Below the pieces are notes generated by a model. That model worked only from the letters and a program-made list of their open reading frames with translations. It did not search any database and was not told where the DNA came from. Shown here piece after piece: positions 24,643 through 36,868 of a stretch of DNA of 64,000 nt. The position numbers were made by a program, and so were the translations under genes. Source of the DNA: Solea solea (Eukaryota > Chordata > Actinopteri > Pleuronectiformes > Soleidae); contig NC_081145.1 in assembly GCF_958295425.1 (NCBI RefSeq), positions 19,948,465 to 20,012,464 on the forward strand. The letters are read 5' to 3'. Position 1 is the stretch's first letter. Each line of letters starts with the position of its first letter.

Positions 24643-26342
24643 GTGAGACAGTGTTTTCTTTTCTCCACTGGAGCTGATTTCATGGCACACATTAGATTGA
24701 TAGAATCTTTGGTCCTGTTGTTGCACTTATTGTAATGCATCTCCTAGTTGACTGATTAAGTTATATGTTCTTAAAGCAAATGTGTTTTGGATGAGTTAAA
24801 TAGATAACCCACTCATAAGGAAATGTTCCTTTAGGATGTTGTTGTCAACTGGAGAAGTTCCTGTTGACCGTGGTGTGTTGTTAATTTTGGGGGTGAAGCA
24901 GTCTGTGCTGCAGGTGTGAGCTATACTGGTGCAAATGGACTCATTATTTGGAAGTGATGATCATTGTTTGTAGCTTTTTGATCATATCTGATTTGAATAG
25001 ATTTAATGTCTCAGAGTCAATAATTTGCTTATGTGTGACTACAAACAATAACAGTAATGTGCAACTACGTGATCACTTTTTGTGAATAAGTTGCTACCAC
25101 TTTTTATTCATGTTGTGTATGCTTGTCTTCTTTTACATTGTAAAGCACATATACATGTACATCACAAATACATGCATCAATTATGTCTAATATAAATGTA
25201 ATTTCAATATGTGTGATGTAAATTAACAAAGATTTGAATGGCATGAATTTAAACATAAATCCATTTTGTATGTGAAGGTGATGTCTCCTCCCATTTCTAA
25301 AAAGAATCTCATACATAGATTACATTTATTTTGTTATTTGTGTCTGGCTTCTTGTTCACTAATCTTTAAGGCATGTAGATGTCATCTTGAGGTACATTTC
25401 TAATTACAAAAGCTGTTAGTTGAAAATGTGTCTGTGGGTCAGGGAAAAAGAAACAACTGACCACAGATGATACTCTAACATTGACAAACACAGTTTTATA
25501 TACATGCTGTTTCCACATAATGTATATATACATGTATATTGACTGGCTAATGAGACATAGTGACAAATCCATGTATTATCTACTGTGGTTGTTCCTGGGA
25601 ATGTCTCTTTCTGTAGATGATGTAGCTGTTGGAGGGATTGACATCGGTTACATGAAGCCGGACCCATTAGTTGTTATGTTAAAATACAGATTTTGCATCT
25701 GTCATTATTTCACTACTTTTTCCGATCCCTCTGTTCTCCTGTTGACAGTCTAGATTTACATAATAAGAAATACTGTCTCGTACTTTGTTTTGAAAGATTT
25801 TCTTGAATCTGGAGGAAAAATAACAACTTATGAACAACTCCCCCTTGTTACATAATCATAATAACAATTTAATCGCTGTTGCTCAGATGGAGTGACTGTG
25901 GCTCAGGACTGTTCTGCATGGTTTCTATTTAAGGAGAGAATGGCTCATGTTTGAGATATTTGTACCATCACAGTAGAGGTCAGGTGTTTCCCGATAATCT
26001 TCCAGAATATAATCATCCAGAACATAGACCTTTAATGACAGGGATGCCCGTAGGGGTGACAACTGGACCACTGATCCTTACCCTAATTTAGACAAGAGCT
26101 TTTTCCTCAAGGCTGACCACAAATCTACAGTCAGTGTCATGTTTCTTCTAAGTGGAGATATTATTTTTGTGAGACACGAATGAGACATTCCAATCCCATT
26201 CCCCTTCAACCTGACCCCACCATCACCTCTTCTTATACGGCTTGTTCTAATTGATTATAAATGAAAGAACTTACGATTTAATTTCTTTAAAAAATGGAAA
26301 ATTCTGTTTTTGTGCAGGATTTGAAACCAAACAGACGGCAAC

Positions 26343-28428
26343 ATGTCAGAGTAAGTGGTTCTCTATTTGTCTGAGACCTATTCACTTTCAAAATGTGTAG
26401 TTAACGAAGTCCAGTATCACATTTCTTTGTTTTTTTGGCTCAAACTGTCGTTTTCTCCTCAGAAAAAAGATGTCATCGAGCCGCAAGCATCATCTGAAGG
26501 TAAGAGTTTGTTTTACAAAATATTTAATGAAGCAAAAGCACTCTTGTCAGGCTGAAACTGGGTAATGGAGGAATGTACTTCATTAACATTAACTGATTGT
26601 TTCCTTGGCAGAGCTTGATGCTTTCCATCGCCAAAGATCTGCTGGAGGAGGACGAGAGGGAACGGGAGGAGGAGAGGGGGAGGTACATGGCTGAGAGCTG
26701 CCCTTCTGTGTCCATGCCCCGGAGCATGCAGGAGCTGCAGGCACGTCACAAACCCACAGCCGCACATGATCATGCATTCAAAACGATCATTAAACTTACA
26801 TCGCACAGTGTCCATGTCCCAATATATACTGTGCTTTATTGTCTATTTGAGTCTAAATGGGGTTATAGTTTACTGTGGAGTCGCCCCCTGATGGCCAAAA
26901 ATACAGGACACTGTGACACTGGCTTCCTTTTTTGTGCAGTCTAGAGGAAGAATACAAAACATCATGTCCTGTAATGAAAACATGATGACTTGTGACCGCA
27001 GAAGACTGGAAGAGAGATGTAAATGGTCTCATGTCGCTGATCCTGTAATGAACTTTAACTCGTCCACAGTGCAGTTAGTTATGGAACTTGACATCTTTCT
27101 CATGTCTGTGTGTTTAGGAACTGTGCAAGGAGATCCATCGCAAGATCGACGGGATCGATGAGGAGAGATACGACCTGGAGATGAAAGTCAAGAAATCCAA
27201 CAAGGAGGTTTGTCTTACCAAGTTTTGTTAAAACATCCAGTAGATATTTTCAAATGGAGTGAATGTTTCCAAAGAAAGCAAGTATGTCATGGCAGCTGCT
27301 AGATTGGGATGATTCCCAGCTCCTACCGTCCCCATTGTGACAAGCCCAGCACCTCTGGGACCAAAATGTCCTTGAATATGATACTGATGTCGGTGGATGA
27401 ATGGCGTGGATGAGGGAATAGTGTTCATTCCTTTGAATGTTAGTGGGAAAACTTGTTTTGAAGTACACCGCAAACCAGATGGTTTGTATTTTGTATGATA
27501 ACAGAACCCTGTGTTTCAATGGCTCACATCAGAGTATTATTGAAAGTGTTTTTATATGAGGTACTAACACATGGGCAGTGCTGGAGAAAAGGCTACCGAA
27601 CTGCAAAAAAAATCAGTGAACATAATCTTAAGATATTGTATACTTAAAGTGGGTGTAGATTTCTCGCAATTAAGCCATTTGAAGTGGTAAAAGTCTGTTT
27701 TTTCTACTAGGCGTCAGTGCTGTATACAACAATACAAACCCCTGAAACGATCCCATTAAATGTAGATATTTCCTGCTTCAGTTAACTAAAGTGTAGTGAA
27801 TCCAGGGTTGAATATCCTCCGTGATGTCTTTATATCATCTTCACCTTCCAGATTGATGATCTGAAGATCAAAGTTCAGGACCTGATGGGCAAATTCAAGA
27901 AACCTGTCCTCAGGAAAGTTCGTATGTCCGCTGACGCCATGCTTAAAGCTCTGCTGGGCTCCAAACATACAGTCAACCTGGACCTGAGGGCCAACCTGAA
28001 GCAGGTCAAGAAGGAGGTGAAAGAGGAGGTGAGGAGCTGGTTGGACTTACTCACTTGTGTGTTTTTAATCTTTTTGCGCCTTAGTTGACAGAAGCAGTAA
28101 ATTAGTTTTAGGAGCTGGTAAATGTGGGGGCCTGTTAATGTAGTGGGTAAAAAACCTAATAAAGTGAATTACCTTTTAATTTTCAAGCTGTTACATCATA
28201 AATGTGCTTCTAAATCAACCTTTAGACCTGCAAACAATACATAAAATACCCATATTTAATGCAGGTCATGTAAAGGTTCTGATTGTGTCATTAAACTGCC
28301 TGATCCAGCTCTGATATCTGGCCATTTTGATGTTTCAGGAACTGCGTGATGTCGGTGACTGGCGTAAAAACATAGAAGACAAAGCTGGCATGGACGGGAG
28401 AAAAAAGATGTTCGAGGGCGAGGCTTAA
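26343..28428 (+). CDS. Fast skeletal troponin I, gene A (176 aa)
   Basis: Inhibitory subunit of the troponin complex on sarcomeric thin filaments; it holds actomyosin ATPase off until calcium binds troponin C. Coding exons: 26343-26350, 26463-26499, 26612-26740, 27118-27207, 27852-28028, 28339-28428 (531 bases). The exon with the ATG starts at 26318 and carries 25 noncoding bases. The protein opens [15 protein letters not shown]. An acidic helix ending near residue 58 ([20 protein letters not shown]) precedes the TnT-binding coiled coil (59-88). The inhibitory region is [18 protein letters not shown] (from residue 101), and the C-terminal mobile domain ends [19 protein letters not shown]. The intron after 26740 starts with GC, not GT. 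Of the five copies it is closest to the generic vertebrate layout. A poly(A) signal follows at 28487. Confidence 0.93.
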
Positions 28429-28486
28429 ACCTGCAGTATTTACAGTATAGTCTTTTCATTTTTTTTTTTTTTTGAAACTTAAATCA

Positions 28487-28492
28487 AATAAA
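28487..28492 (+). terminator. Poly(A) signal of troponin I gene A
   Basis: AATAAA about 60 bases after the stop codon of gene A, preceded by a T-run. Confidence 0.55.
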
Positions 28493-29726
28493 TATACATC
28501 ATCTTCTGAAGAAACTGTCCTCATGTTTACTTGGATTTACGTGTTTGTCTTATCATCTAAACGTCCTGTTAATTGTGTCTCTAATATCATTTTTATCAGG
28601 AGCAAAAGATAAGACATCACTGCACAATGTGATTTCCTGACTTCACAGTGATGTCATGATAATATCAATCATGAATGATTGTGGGATCAGATGCAGATTT
28701 TTTTTTTAACCTTGCATAATGGACTTGTCCATCTTCACTTTGACGTCTTCATGACCTGACATTTGATGGGGTGTCGCGTAGTACGGACTCGGCTTAAGAT
28801 TCACTCAACTAAGTTTACTTCAATTTTACAGTGCGATACAGCCAGACGAATGCCTGCCAGCAATTTCATATAAATTATTAATACAGAATCTTTAAATCAC
28901 TTCATCTTAACCAGTTATCAGCCTATTGGAGAATTTTAAGATCAAATATTTAGGTTTTGATGTCTATAGATTCTCTTAGAATTTCGCCGGGAACAGCTCT
29001 GAGGTAAGCAAGTCATTTTAATTAACTTAATTTATTTGTTTATTTTATTATTATTATTGTAATAATGTATATATTGTGTAATAATGTAAATAATATTTTT
29101 ATGAGTTGTTAATGGTTTTAGACACACTTTAATGTAGTTGTCATCAGTTAGGAGTATTTTCACAGTGCCGTGTTTGAAATTATTTCCATATGGCAGAAAT
29201 GTAAGAAATGAAGTGCATAATCGCCTGAATGTATGAATTGTTGAACTCATTACCACAGAACGAGCCATTGTTATAGATGCATGTGATGATGTTATCAGAG
29301 TTTACACGAAAACAAATCCATATGTTTTACATTTCAGGTGTTTATCTGACTATTGTGAAGGTCCACTCTACTGCATGATGTAAGTTCAACTTCCTCCAGT
29401 CATTTTTATTAAAGGTTAAGGTGCATTACATACAATCCAACAAAATCTAAAGAAGACAAACACCAAACAACATTAACAAAATCCAAATCTAAAATGCATT
29501 AGTTTTGCGTAGGCTGGTTCATTAACTAACTCAATCAAGCCAGTGTTAGTAAAGTTCCTCTAAAATCAGGCTTGACGTTTGAGTTTTAGTGTTTACCAAA
29601 TGCACCTGATAGCCTGTAAGGCTTTAGAAAATGTTGTTGTTCTTGGTTGTTATCAGGGTAAAAAGCTCAATTTGTTTAGACACACAAACACCCTGCTTTG
29701 TGTGTGCTTTCATGTCAATACTTCTA

Positions 29727-29997
29727 ATATTAAGGGTCCAGTATCTCCTGAAAGAAAGAACTGGTGAGGTTTTTGATTGTTTAAAACGATCCCTTTATAT
29801 TACACGTTGGAAATATTTTTCTCCCATGGAATCTGCCACAGTTTACTGTATAGTTTATTTGTGCATTACGGCAGAATGGATCAATCAAACACTGTCTCTA
29901 TGGATGAGTAGCAGTATTCAGTTATAGGTTTTCAGTCTATGACAATATGCAACTTCACCTCTAGATGCCACAAAATCCCACACACTGGTCCTTTAAA
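29727..29997. mobile_element. MITE-like teleost repeat
   Basis: The right end CACACTGGTCCTTTAA and left end TTAAGGGTCCAGT are imperfect inverted repeats. The internal tract AACTTCACCTCTAGATGCCA recurs with changes near 35022. I recognise the order as a very common nonautonomous fish DNA element. No transposase is present. Confidence 0.5.
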
Positions 29998-30495
29998 CTG
30001 GGAACACTTAACATTACAACAAAAGGGACAACATTAGCAAGTAATAGATTGGTATTAACAATGTGTGTGAAATAAAGAATAATGAATTTTAATGGTATAA
30101 TATGGCAATTATCAATTTTCATTCATAAGCATTTTCAGGTGCAGATGTTACACTTAAAGTAATGTTACAGGCTTTTTACCTTGATACTTTACTGCTTGAT
30201 CCTTATTTACTATCATACTATCACCATATTGTGATTGTATTGTAACATAAAGTTCTACCTTTAAACCAACTGATTTAATATAAATCCAATCCAAATAGGA
30301 TCTAGAGTAAGAAATACTGTCAGAATAAAACATCCAATGGATTCATTCAAATGCCCTTTTTTATCATGACAATAAATGAACAAATACAGCATTTGTCTGT
30401 CGCTGGATCCACCAGAGATGCAGTGACAGAGGTTTCATCCAGCAGCGTGTCACTCAGTGTTCTATTATGGGAAACCTCAGAATGATTTGTGTCTG

Positions 30496-30499
30496 TATA

Positions 30500-30536
<37 letters not shown>

Positions 30537-30548
30537 TATATATATTAA
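30496..30548. repeat. TA dinucleotide microsatellite
   Basis: Nearly pure alternating TA, interrupted by one G and an ACAGTA unit. It lies about 100-150 bases upstream of the MEF2-type site of the gene B promoter. Confidence 0.9.
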
Positions 30549-30653
30549 CTGTTGATTACAAAATCCATCTGTGGTTTCATCACTTCTCTGCTTTTTGTCT
30601 ATCAGAAGCTCAATGGCGCAGGATGGTACAAAAAAACAATCTTAAAGGGCGGG

Positions 30654-30870
30654 TTATTTATAATGAGGCACTCTGAGGAAGGGGGCAGATGACACTGTAC
30701 TGTATTTCATGACCTTGCCAGCTCATTGGTTTGACCAGTAATCCACTTCCATAAAGAGAGAGTACAGGATTTAGAAGGTATCAGAGATTGCAATATATAC
30801 CTTCTTAACACTTCGTCTGCCTGGAACTCAGTCTGTGTCTGTGGCTCCCTGACAACGCTGCTCGCTTAAA
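30654..30870 (+). promoter_or_regulatory. Promoter and noncoding exon 1 of troponin I gene B
   Basis: MEF2-type TTATTTATAA at 30654-30663, inside a GGGTTATTTATAATG block shared with gene A except that A has one more G. ATTGG at 30725-30729; CCATAAAGAG at 30749-30758; TATATA at 30794-30799. Noncoding exon 1 starts near 30825 and ends at 30870 before GTAAGA. Confidence 0.7.
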
Positions 30871-33502
30871 GTAAGAACATCTCTCTCTGCACACAGTTTG
30901 GTGTGATTTGAGTGTGTTTAGCAGATCCAGTCTTAAAGTGTGTGGCATTTTCATTGTTTGCAGAGTCCTTGACGTGACTTATTTTGTCTCGTACATGTTC
31001 CTTTTACTTCAGTGTTGAGTTGAGGTTTTTGGTGTGAGTGTTTTGCTGACAATTTGATTATTTAGTCATGAGACTCTATGTAGAGGGACGACTGTCGTTC
31101 CAGATGGTTAGTGTGTGCTGACGGTAAAATGCCAAAGATTTAGGAGGTTTTGAATTATTTTCATCAGTTATAGAGTTTTACACATTCACATATTTAGTTC
31201 CTAATGCTTGGTGTTAAAGAACTTTGCTGCATAAGGAGACACTTTGCCTTTAAGTTGCTTGTATTGCAAAGTTTTATTCTTAATAATGATGATTTGTTAA
31301 TGTGGAATGTACAATAAAAAGTACTAGTATTTTTTATTGAACTTGTCTTGTTAGTGGGTGTTCTGGAGTTTGAGGGTTGGTGTGCTTGCTCTCTTGGTTG
31401 AAAAATGCTTACATGTGTGTGTAGGTGTGCTGCAGTCGTAAAGCTGTGATGTGTGGTCTGGTGATGTAGAGTGCTGTAAGAGAACACCACTACAAGGCAT
31501 GAACTTGAAAATCGAGCCATCACTGTTTATCCTCCTGTCATCGCCGTGAGTTTCGGGTGGAGAACCTGGACTAATATACAGCGGCTGCCACCCTCTATAT
31601 CATTCTTCACTTCAGACTTTCCTTAAATCCCCCTCCACCTAACTTTAGCGTGTTTTCTTCTCAAGTGTCCCTTGTCAAAACCAATTCCTACAATAGAGGA
31701 GCTTTTATAGCAAATTTCATTTTGATCTGGGGGTTTCTTTGTCTGGGGTTTTGAAATCTTATGGAACAATTTTCTTTGACATATTTTTTTAAGCATCAGT
31801 TGCTGTTCTACGTGCTCAATTTTCACTTTTTGTTAAACGTGACTTAAAATATGGTTTATGAGTTTTACAGACCTCAACAAGAACAATAGGATGTTGAGCG
31901 AAACAGGAGTTGTTATTTCTATTTTCGATACAACTTTTTAAATGCCATTGAACGTCCTTTTGCCCAGTGGACGGCAGATGGACAGTGTGCATCTGAGGTC
32001 AACTCAGCACCAAGTTATTTTTGCGATATGCTCTAATGCCTTGGCTTCCAGAGGTATGGTGTCGAGTTACTGCAAACCCTTCCACGTTCCTCCCTCTGGA
32101 AACAATCCTACCCATAGCACCCGAACACTTTCTTAAGACAAGAATCACATCCCAAATTTAACTTTGCTGATATTGTTCAATCACCAGAGGTATACGTTGT
32201 CATGTCCACCAGGTTTTGAGTGTCCTGAAATACATTCTTGACCCTGGAGATACCCCCCTTTCCTGGTTTACACTTGACAGCCATTTGTTCATGGCCCAAC
32301 TATGTGTTTAAGGATGCCTGTAGTGGCAGTCAGTCATCCTTTTCTTTAAAGACAACCCTACCTACTGTCGCTTTTTTTGTTGTTTCCATAATGAAGATGT
32401 TATGAACAGCTGTGGCTCCAGGAATAGAGTCTTAATCCACTGTTCTGTCATAGCTCTGAAGCATTACAAGCAGCTCAGGCTCGGAGTATCTGGCCTTCGA
32501 GTTCCCCTGGCACTGGCCTCTGTGCCACTCAGACTGTGGTCAAATATTTGTTTGCTCAGTTGAGAGGGATCCGTATATATACACAGAAAAGCTGTGCTCC
32601 ATTTGACTCTTCAGAGAAAAGTTTGCGATGGTAGATACAGTAGTGCAGCTGTCAGAAGGTCAGAAAATGCGTGAGGTGTGTTCACAGGAAACTGTGGTAA
32701 GTAATAGCTGTAAGACGTCGAGCAAACGAGTGATGAAGTAAGATTGCGACTGGACTGGTCACGATGCCCATGATATGCATGTGAGTGTCAGACCGGGACC
32801 ATGAACAATGGAGGAAGGTGGTCTCTGTCACGTTTACTTAAAAATCACATAGACAGCCAAATGTAGTGATGACACCAGGGTGGAGTTTTGGTAAGAGGAC
32901 ATTTCAGTTTGATGCTGTTAACAATATTCTGCTGGGAAACCTTAGGTCCTGGCATTCACGTGGATGCTACTTTGACACTTAGACCAAGTACAGCCCTCCA
33001 TGGCAGGTGGGAAAGTTCAAATGTGAGATGAGATTGAGATTTGAAGTAACCTTGTGAACATAATGCGCCTGTTGGCTCATTGCTTAGCCGGCCTAATTAA
33101 CATGCTGCCGTGTGTTTGTGTGTTCATTTATTTTTACCTACAGTGAGACCTGAAAGCTCATAGCGAACAACAGACTTTTGATTTCTTTTTGCTTGTGGAG
33201 AGTTTTCAAAAGCTGCAGCGCAACTCATCAGTGATGTAGATTATTAACATTATTAAATCTTTTCAGAATCTATCGTGACGTTTAGAAAGCACTTTAATGT
33301 CCAACTGTCCAGTTTTCTAGATGTGAGAGATGGGGACAGAAAATGTCAAAATAAGACACATCAGAGCAGGAAGTGCAATCACACAAAACTTTATAGGATG
33401 TTTTAGATGTATGTGTTGTATGAAGTGGTGGACAAATGCCCTCAATCCTCCCCTTTTTTTTTTTTTTTTTCCAGTATAGAAAGGAAGGATCCTGCAGCAA
33501 AC

Positions 33503-36500
33503 ATGGCAAACCCTGAGTAAGTTGATATCATTAAATATATAAACAGTAGATTATTGTGCAGGTTTTGTCTCTTTGACACATGAATGTCTTACAATGGCTG
33601 ATGGGCCAAGGAGCAATTAGTTAAATGTTCATTGAACCTTTGCTTTTATTTGTTCAGGTTTTTTTTACTGGAGCAAAGACCTTGTTATTACATAAATACT
33701 ATAAATCCATTTAGTAACTCAAATGTATCATCAGTGCATGATTCTGATACACTTTTGGTTTATTTCCTGTCCATTGCTGCTGTTAAAGTTTAATAAATCT
33801 ACTTCTGTCTGCAGGAAGAGGCTGTCTGCGAGACGTAAGCATACTCTGAAGGTAAGAAATGACAGACGAGGCGAAATGTTGCTGGATGATTTCAGCTGCA
33901 TTGACTTCAGTTTGTATAACCATGTGATCCACAGAGTTGTATGCTGGTGGTGGCCAATAATTTGTTGGATGCTGAAGCAGGAGTAAAGGCTGGGGAAAGG
34001 GAAACATTTCTGGCAGAGAAATGCCCTCCTCTGGAGCTGCCATACGACCACGACGAGCTGATGGTGAGACCAACTAGTCCTGCTCCGAGTGGTTGTTCTG
34101 TGTGTGATGCAGTCACATGGAAGGTTTTAAAGCCAAGTCATGCATGTTCTCAAAAAAATCTCACAAATAACTGATTCTGTTTTGTGGGATTAACAGAAGA
34201 AGACGAAAACAAAACCATTACAAAGAAAAATAAAAGTACATTTTTCTCTTCAGGAACTTTGCAAGAAACTCCATGAGCAGATTGACATCAGTGAAGAGGA
34301 GAGATACAGCATAGAGTTCAAGCTGAACATGGTTCTCAATGAGGTAAGGCGTGTTTTCAAGTCACCCAGGTTATTGCAAATTGACTCACATATGAGCTAA
34401 TATTTTTATTTTATTTTATTTTTCTTATTTGAAGATGCTGGGGCTGTGTTCATTTCATGTCATCTTTTGTCTGACCTTCAGCAAACGTCCTGTCCATTTT
34501 ATCACTTTGCATTCCCCTCATAAACACCTTTGTTGAGTCAATCTCAGACAGACCTTCTATTTGTGGAGCTATTTTCAACAGAAACTTAACACAATGTTAA
34601 AATGAAAAGAAGAGAGTGCAGGCAGGGACGAGCGTCAGGGGTGACGTGTGACAGAAGGATGGCAACAAAAGTGAAAGGGAAAGTTTAAAAGACAGGAGGC
34701 GAAGCTGAAGGTGGTAGAGCTTAAGAGTTTTGTTGGGAGTCACCAGGATGGACAGGATTAGAAATGAGTATATAACCTGAGCTGTCCCTCATATATTATA
34801 TGAGGGACAGCTCAGGTTGAATAGTTTGAAAATAAAGTAAGAGTGGCAGGAGAGGGCAAGATGGAGGCAGATGACGTTTTTTCTTTACATAATTGGGAAA
34901 ATAAAGATCTGTTTGTTTGTTTTTAACCTTAGTATAAAGTCATTCTATTACATGCATGTGTCCACTACCATGGAGTCCACCATGCTGTTCTACCATGTTT
35001 GTTAGTGGTTTCAATTATGCAACTTCACCTCTAGATTTCACAAAATTCTACACAGTGTACCCTTAACACTTCATATCATATGTTCATATAATGTTGTCTC
35101 TTATTTCCTCCTAAAGGTCAGAGATCTCAACATCAAGATTGTGGATCTGAGAGGAAAGTTCAAGAGACCTCGGTTGAAGAAAGTGCGTATGTCTGCTGAT
35201 GCCATGCTGAAGGCTCTGCTGGGCTCCAAGCACACGGTCAACATGGACCTGAGGGCCAACCTGAAGCAGGTCAAGAAGGAGGTCAAAGAGGAGGTGAGCC
35301 CTCGTCATCCCAGTAGTCTGCCGACTCAGATCTCCATGGATATTTTGTCATCCAGGTTTATTTACATCCATTTCAGCAAAAAAAAAAAAAATCAACAATA
35401 GATAAACCTGTAAAATACAGATTAATTTCAGCAGCAATTAAGACATGGCTTCAGTTCCTCATCCAGATTGCATCTGGGGTGCGGGTGGAAGTGTACCCCT
35501 GAAACAATCCTGGGCGCAAGTGTTCCCGTGCCAACAGTTCCACTTGCGTGATGCTTCCTTTTACACTTTCTCTTAACCATATGAAAAATAAAAGTGGTTG
35601 CACATTTTTGTGGTCTATCACATCTAGAATTATTTAAATTAGTATTTGGTGCAGTATTAGACAGTGCCCTTCTAAACACTGAGCTAATATATGAAATATT
35701 TAAAAGAACCAGTTATGTTTTTTTACATTTACATTTACAGAACTGTCAGATTCTTTTTCATGAAACTTATATTACCTGAGAAGGTATAGTGGAGAGCTGC
35801 CTGCTGATATTAAGAAAGCACTTGGACACATGGTGGTGCTGTAACTAAAGATCAGACATCCAGTTTTGGACAGCCACACTGGAGTGTGATCAACATGAAA
35901 TGTGCCCCCACACACACACACACACACACACAACCCTACAGAAAAGCCTCTCGGACCCTTTGATACTTCAAATAATGTAATAACTCTGAATTTTGACTAC
36001 AGCCTTGATGGGCTGAAGGACAGTTGACTGTCCTACCATTTCATTAATAAACATTAGACAAAATATTGGAACAAGCATCAAACTCCATCCATCCATCCAT
36101 TTTCTACCTCTTTATCCCCCACATGAGGGTTGCGGGGGGTTCTGTGCCTATCTCAGCTGACAGGTGGGGTAGAGACAAACCACCATTCACTCTCACACCT
36201 ACAGTCAATTTGGAGTGTCCAATTGACCTCATCCCCAAGCATCAACTCTTTCTTTTATTATAAGAAACGTTAAAAATTATATAATGTAGATACTAGTACA
36301 ATATGACATACTTCTACATTCAGATTTGGATTGAGTAAAATTTCATTGTCAGCTAAATCTACTGTATAAATTCATTATAATGTGTACAATGTATTCACTG
36401 AGCTTTTATGACTGATAAACTATTCTATCTCACATTATCAGTTTGATCTAGTCCAATGGTTCCACACTTATGGATCCTAATGTGAGGGGTTCAGAGATTT

Positions 36501-36868
36501 GAAAAGAAAAATCACTGTGAACAATGCATAGATCACAAACATGGAACTCATGAAGGTACCTTTGTAACTGTAACTGTAACTGTAACTGCAGTGGAAGGTG
36601 CAGAAGTGTTTTCTTTCAAATCACTTTTATTTTGAAGTTACAGTATTACAGCTTTACCTGGGGGGGGGGGGAAATAACCATTTACTTTTTAAAATCATTT
36701 GTATAATTTACTTTTGAAACATTTCTTGCTAAACTCATGTTAACAGGTCCTTCATATACAAACTAAATTGAATGTGTTTGTTCACAGGACAAGCAGCTGC
36801 GTGACGTGGGAGACTGGCGTAAGAACATTGAAGACAAGTCTGATAGGAAGAAGATGTTTGATAGTTAA
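33503..36868 (+). CDS. Fast skeletal troponin I, gene B (175 aa, divergent N-terminus)
   Basis: Coding exons: 33503-33516, 33815-33851, 33935-34063, 34254-34343, 35117-35293, 36788-36868 (528 bases). The ATG exon begins at 33475 after a long T-tract. The protein opens MANPEKRLSARRKHTLK and lacks the LQIAA core of genes C-E; residues 18-60 run SCMLVVANNLLDAEAG and later AEKCPPLELP, recalling the CPPL of tetrapod TNNI2. The second helix is ELCKKLHEQIDISEEERYS. The inhibitory region is intact ([20 protein letters not shown]). The last exon is [20 protein letters not shown] followed by KKMFDS, shorter than gene A by loss of the GMDG-type insert. Phases equal the other copies. Intron 1 is long (about 2.6 kb) and the intron after 34343 holds a perfect palindrome. 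The MSADAML motif favours fast over slow TnI, but B is the most divergent copy. Confidence 0.9.
34774..34818. repeat. Perfect 45-bp inverted repeat (22-bp arms, 1-base centre)
   Basis: The left arm AACCTGAGCTGTCCCTCATA continues to 34795; one T follows; 34797-34818 is its exact reverse complement. It lies in the fourth coding-region intron of gene B. The arms do not extend further, and no target-site duplication was obvious. Confidence 0.95.
34966..35068. mobile_element. Second MITE-like fragment in a gene B intron
   Basis: Shares ATGCAACTTCACCTCTAGAT and a CACAGTGTACCCTTAA end with the element at 29727-29997. It is shorter and more diverged. Confidence 0.4.
35909..35932. repeat. CA dinucleotide microsatellite
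   Basis: About twelve uninterrupted CA units in the last intron of gene B. Confidence 0.9.
36075..36245 (-). mobile_element. Fragment of a dispersed fish SINE-like repeat
   Basis: ATCCATCCATTTTCTACC, a GGGTTGCGGGGGG tract and CAATTTGGAGTGTCCAATTGACC match the opposite strand of the repeat family at 47041-47380, with the middle missing. It is inside the last intron of gene B. Confidence 0.5.
36564..36671. repeat. TAACTG hexamer run and a 12-base G run
   Basis: About four TAACTG units from 36564, then an uninterrupted G12 at 36660-36671, both in the last intron of gene B. The G run is a likely length-variable site. Confidence 0.8.

Larger units (their letters stand above)
28493..30640. other. 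Spacer between troponin I genes A and B
   Basis: AT-rich, with no supported gene. It contains a MITE-like repeat (29727-29997) and a TA microsatellite (30496-30548). Confidence 0.4.
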
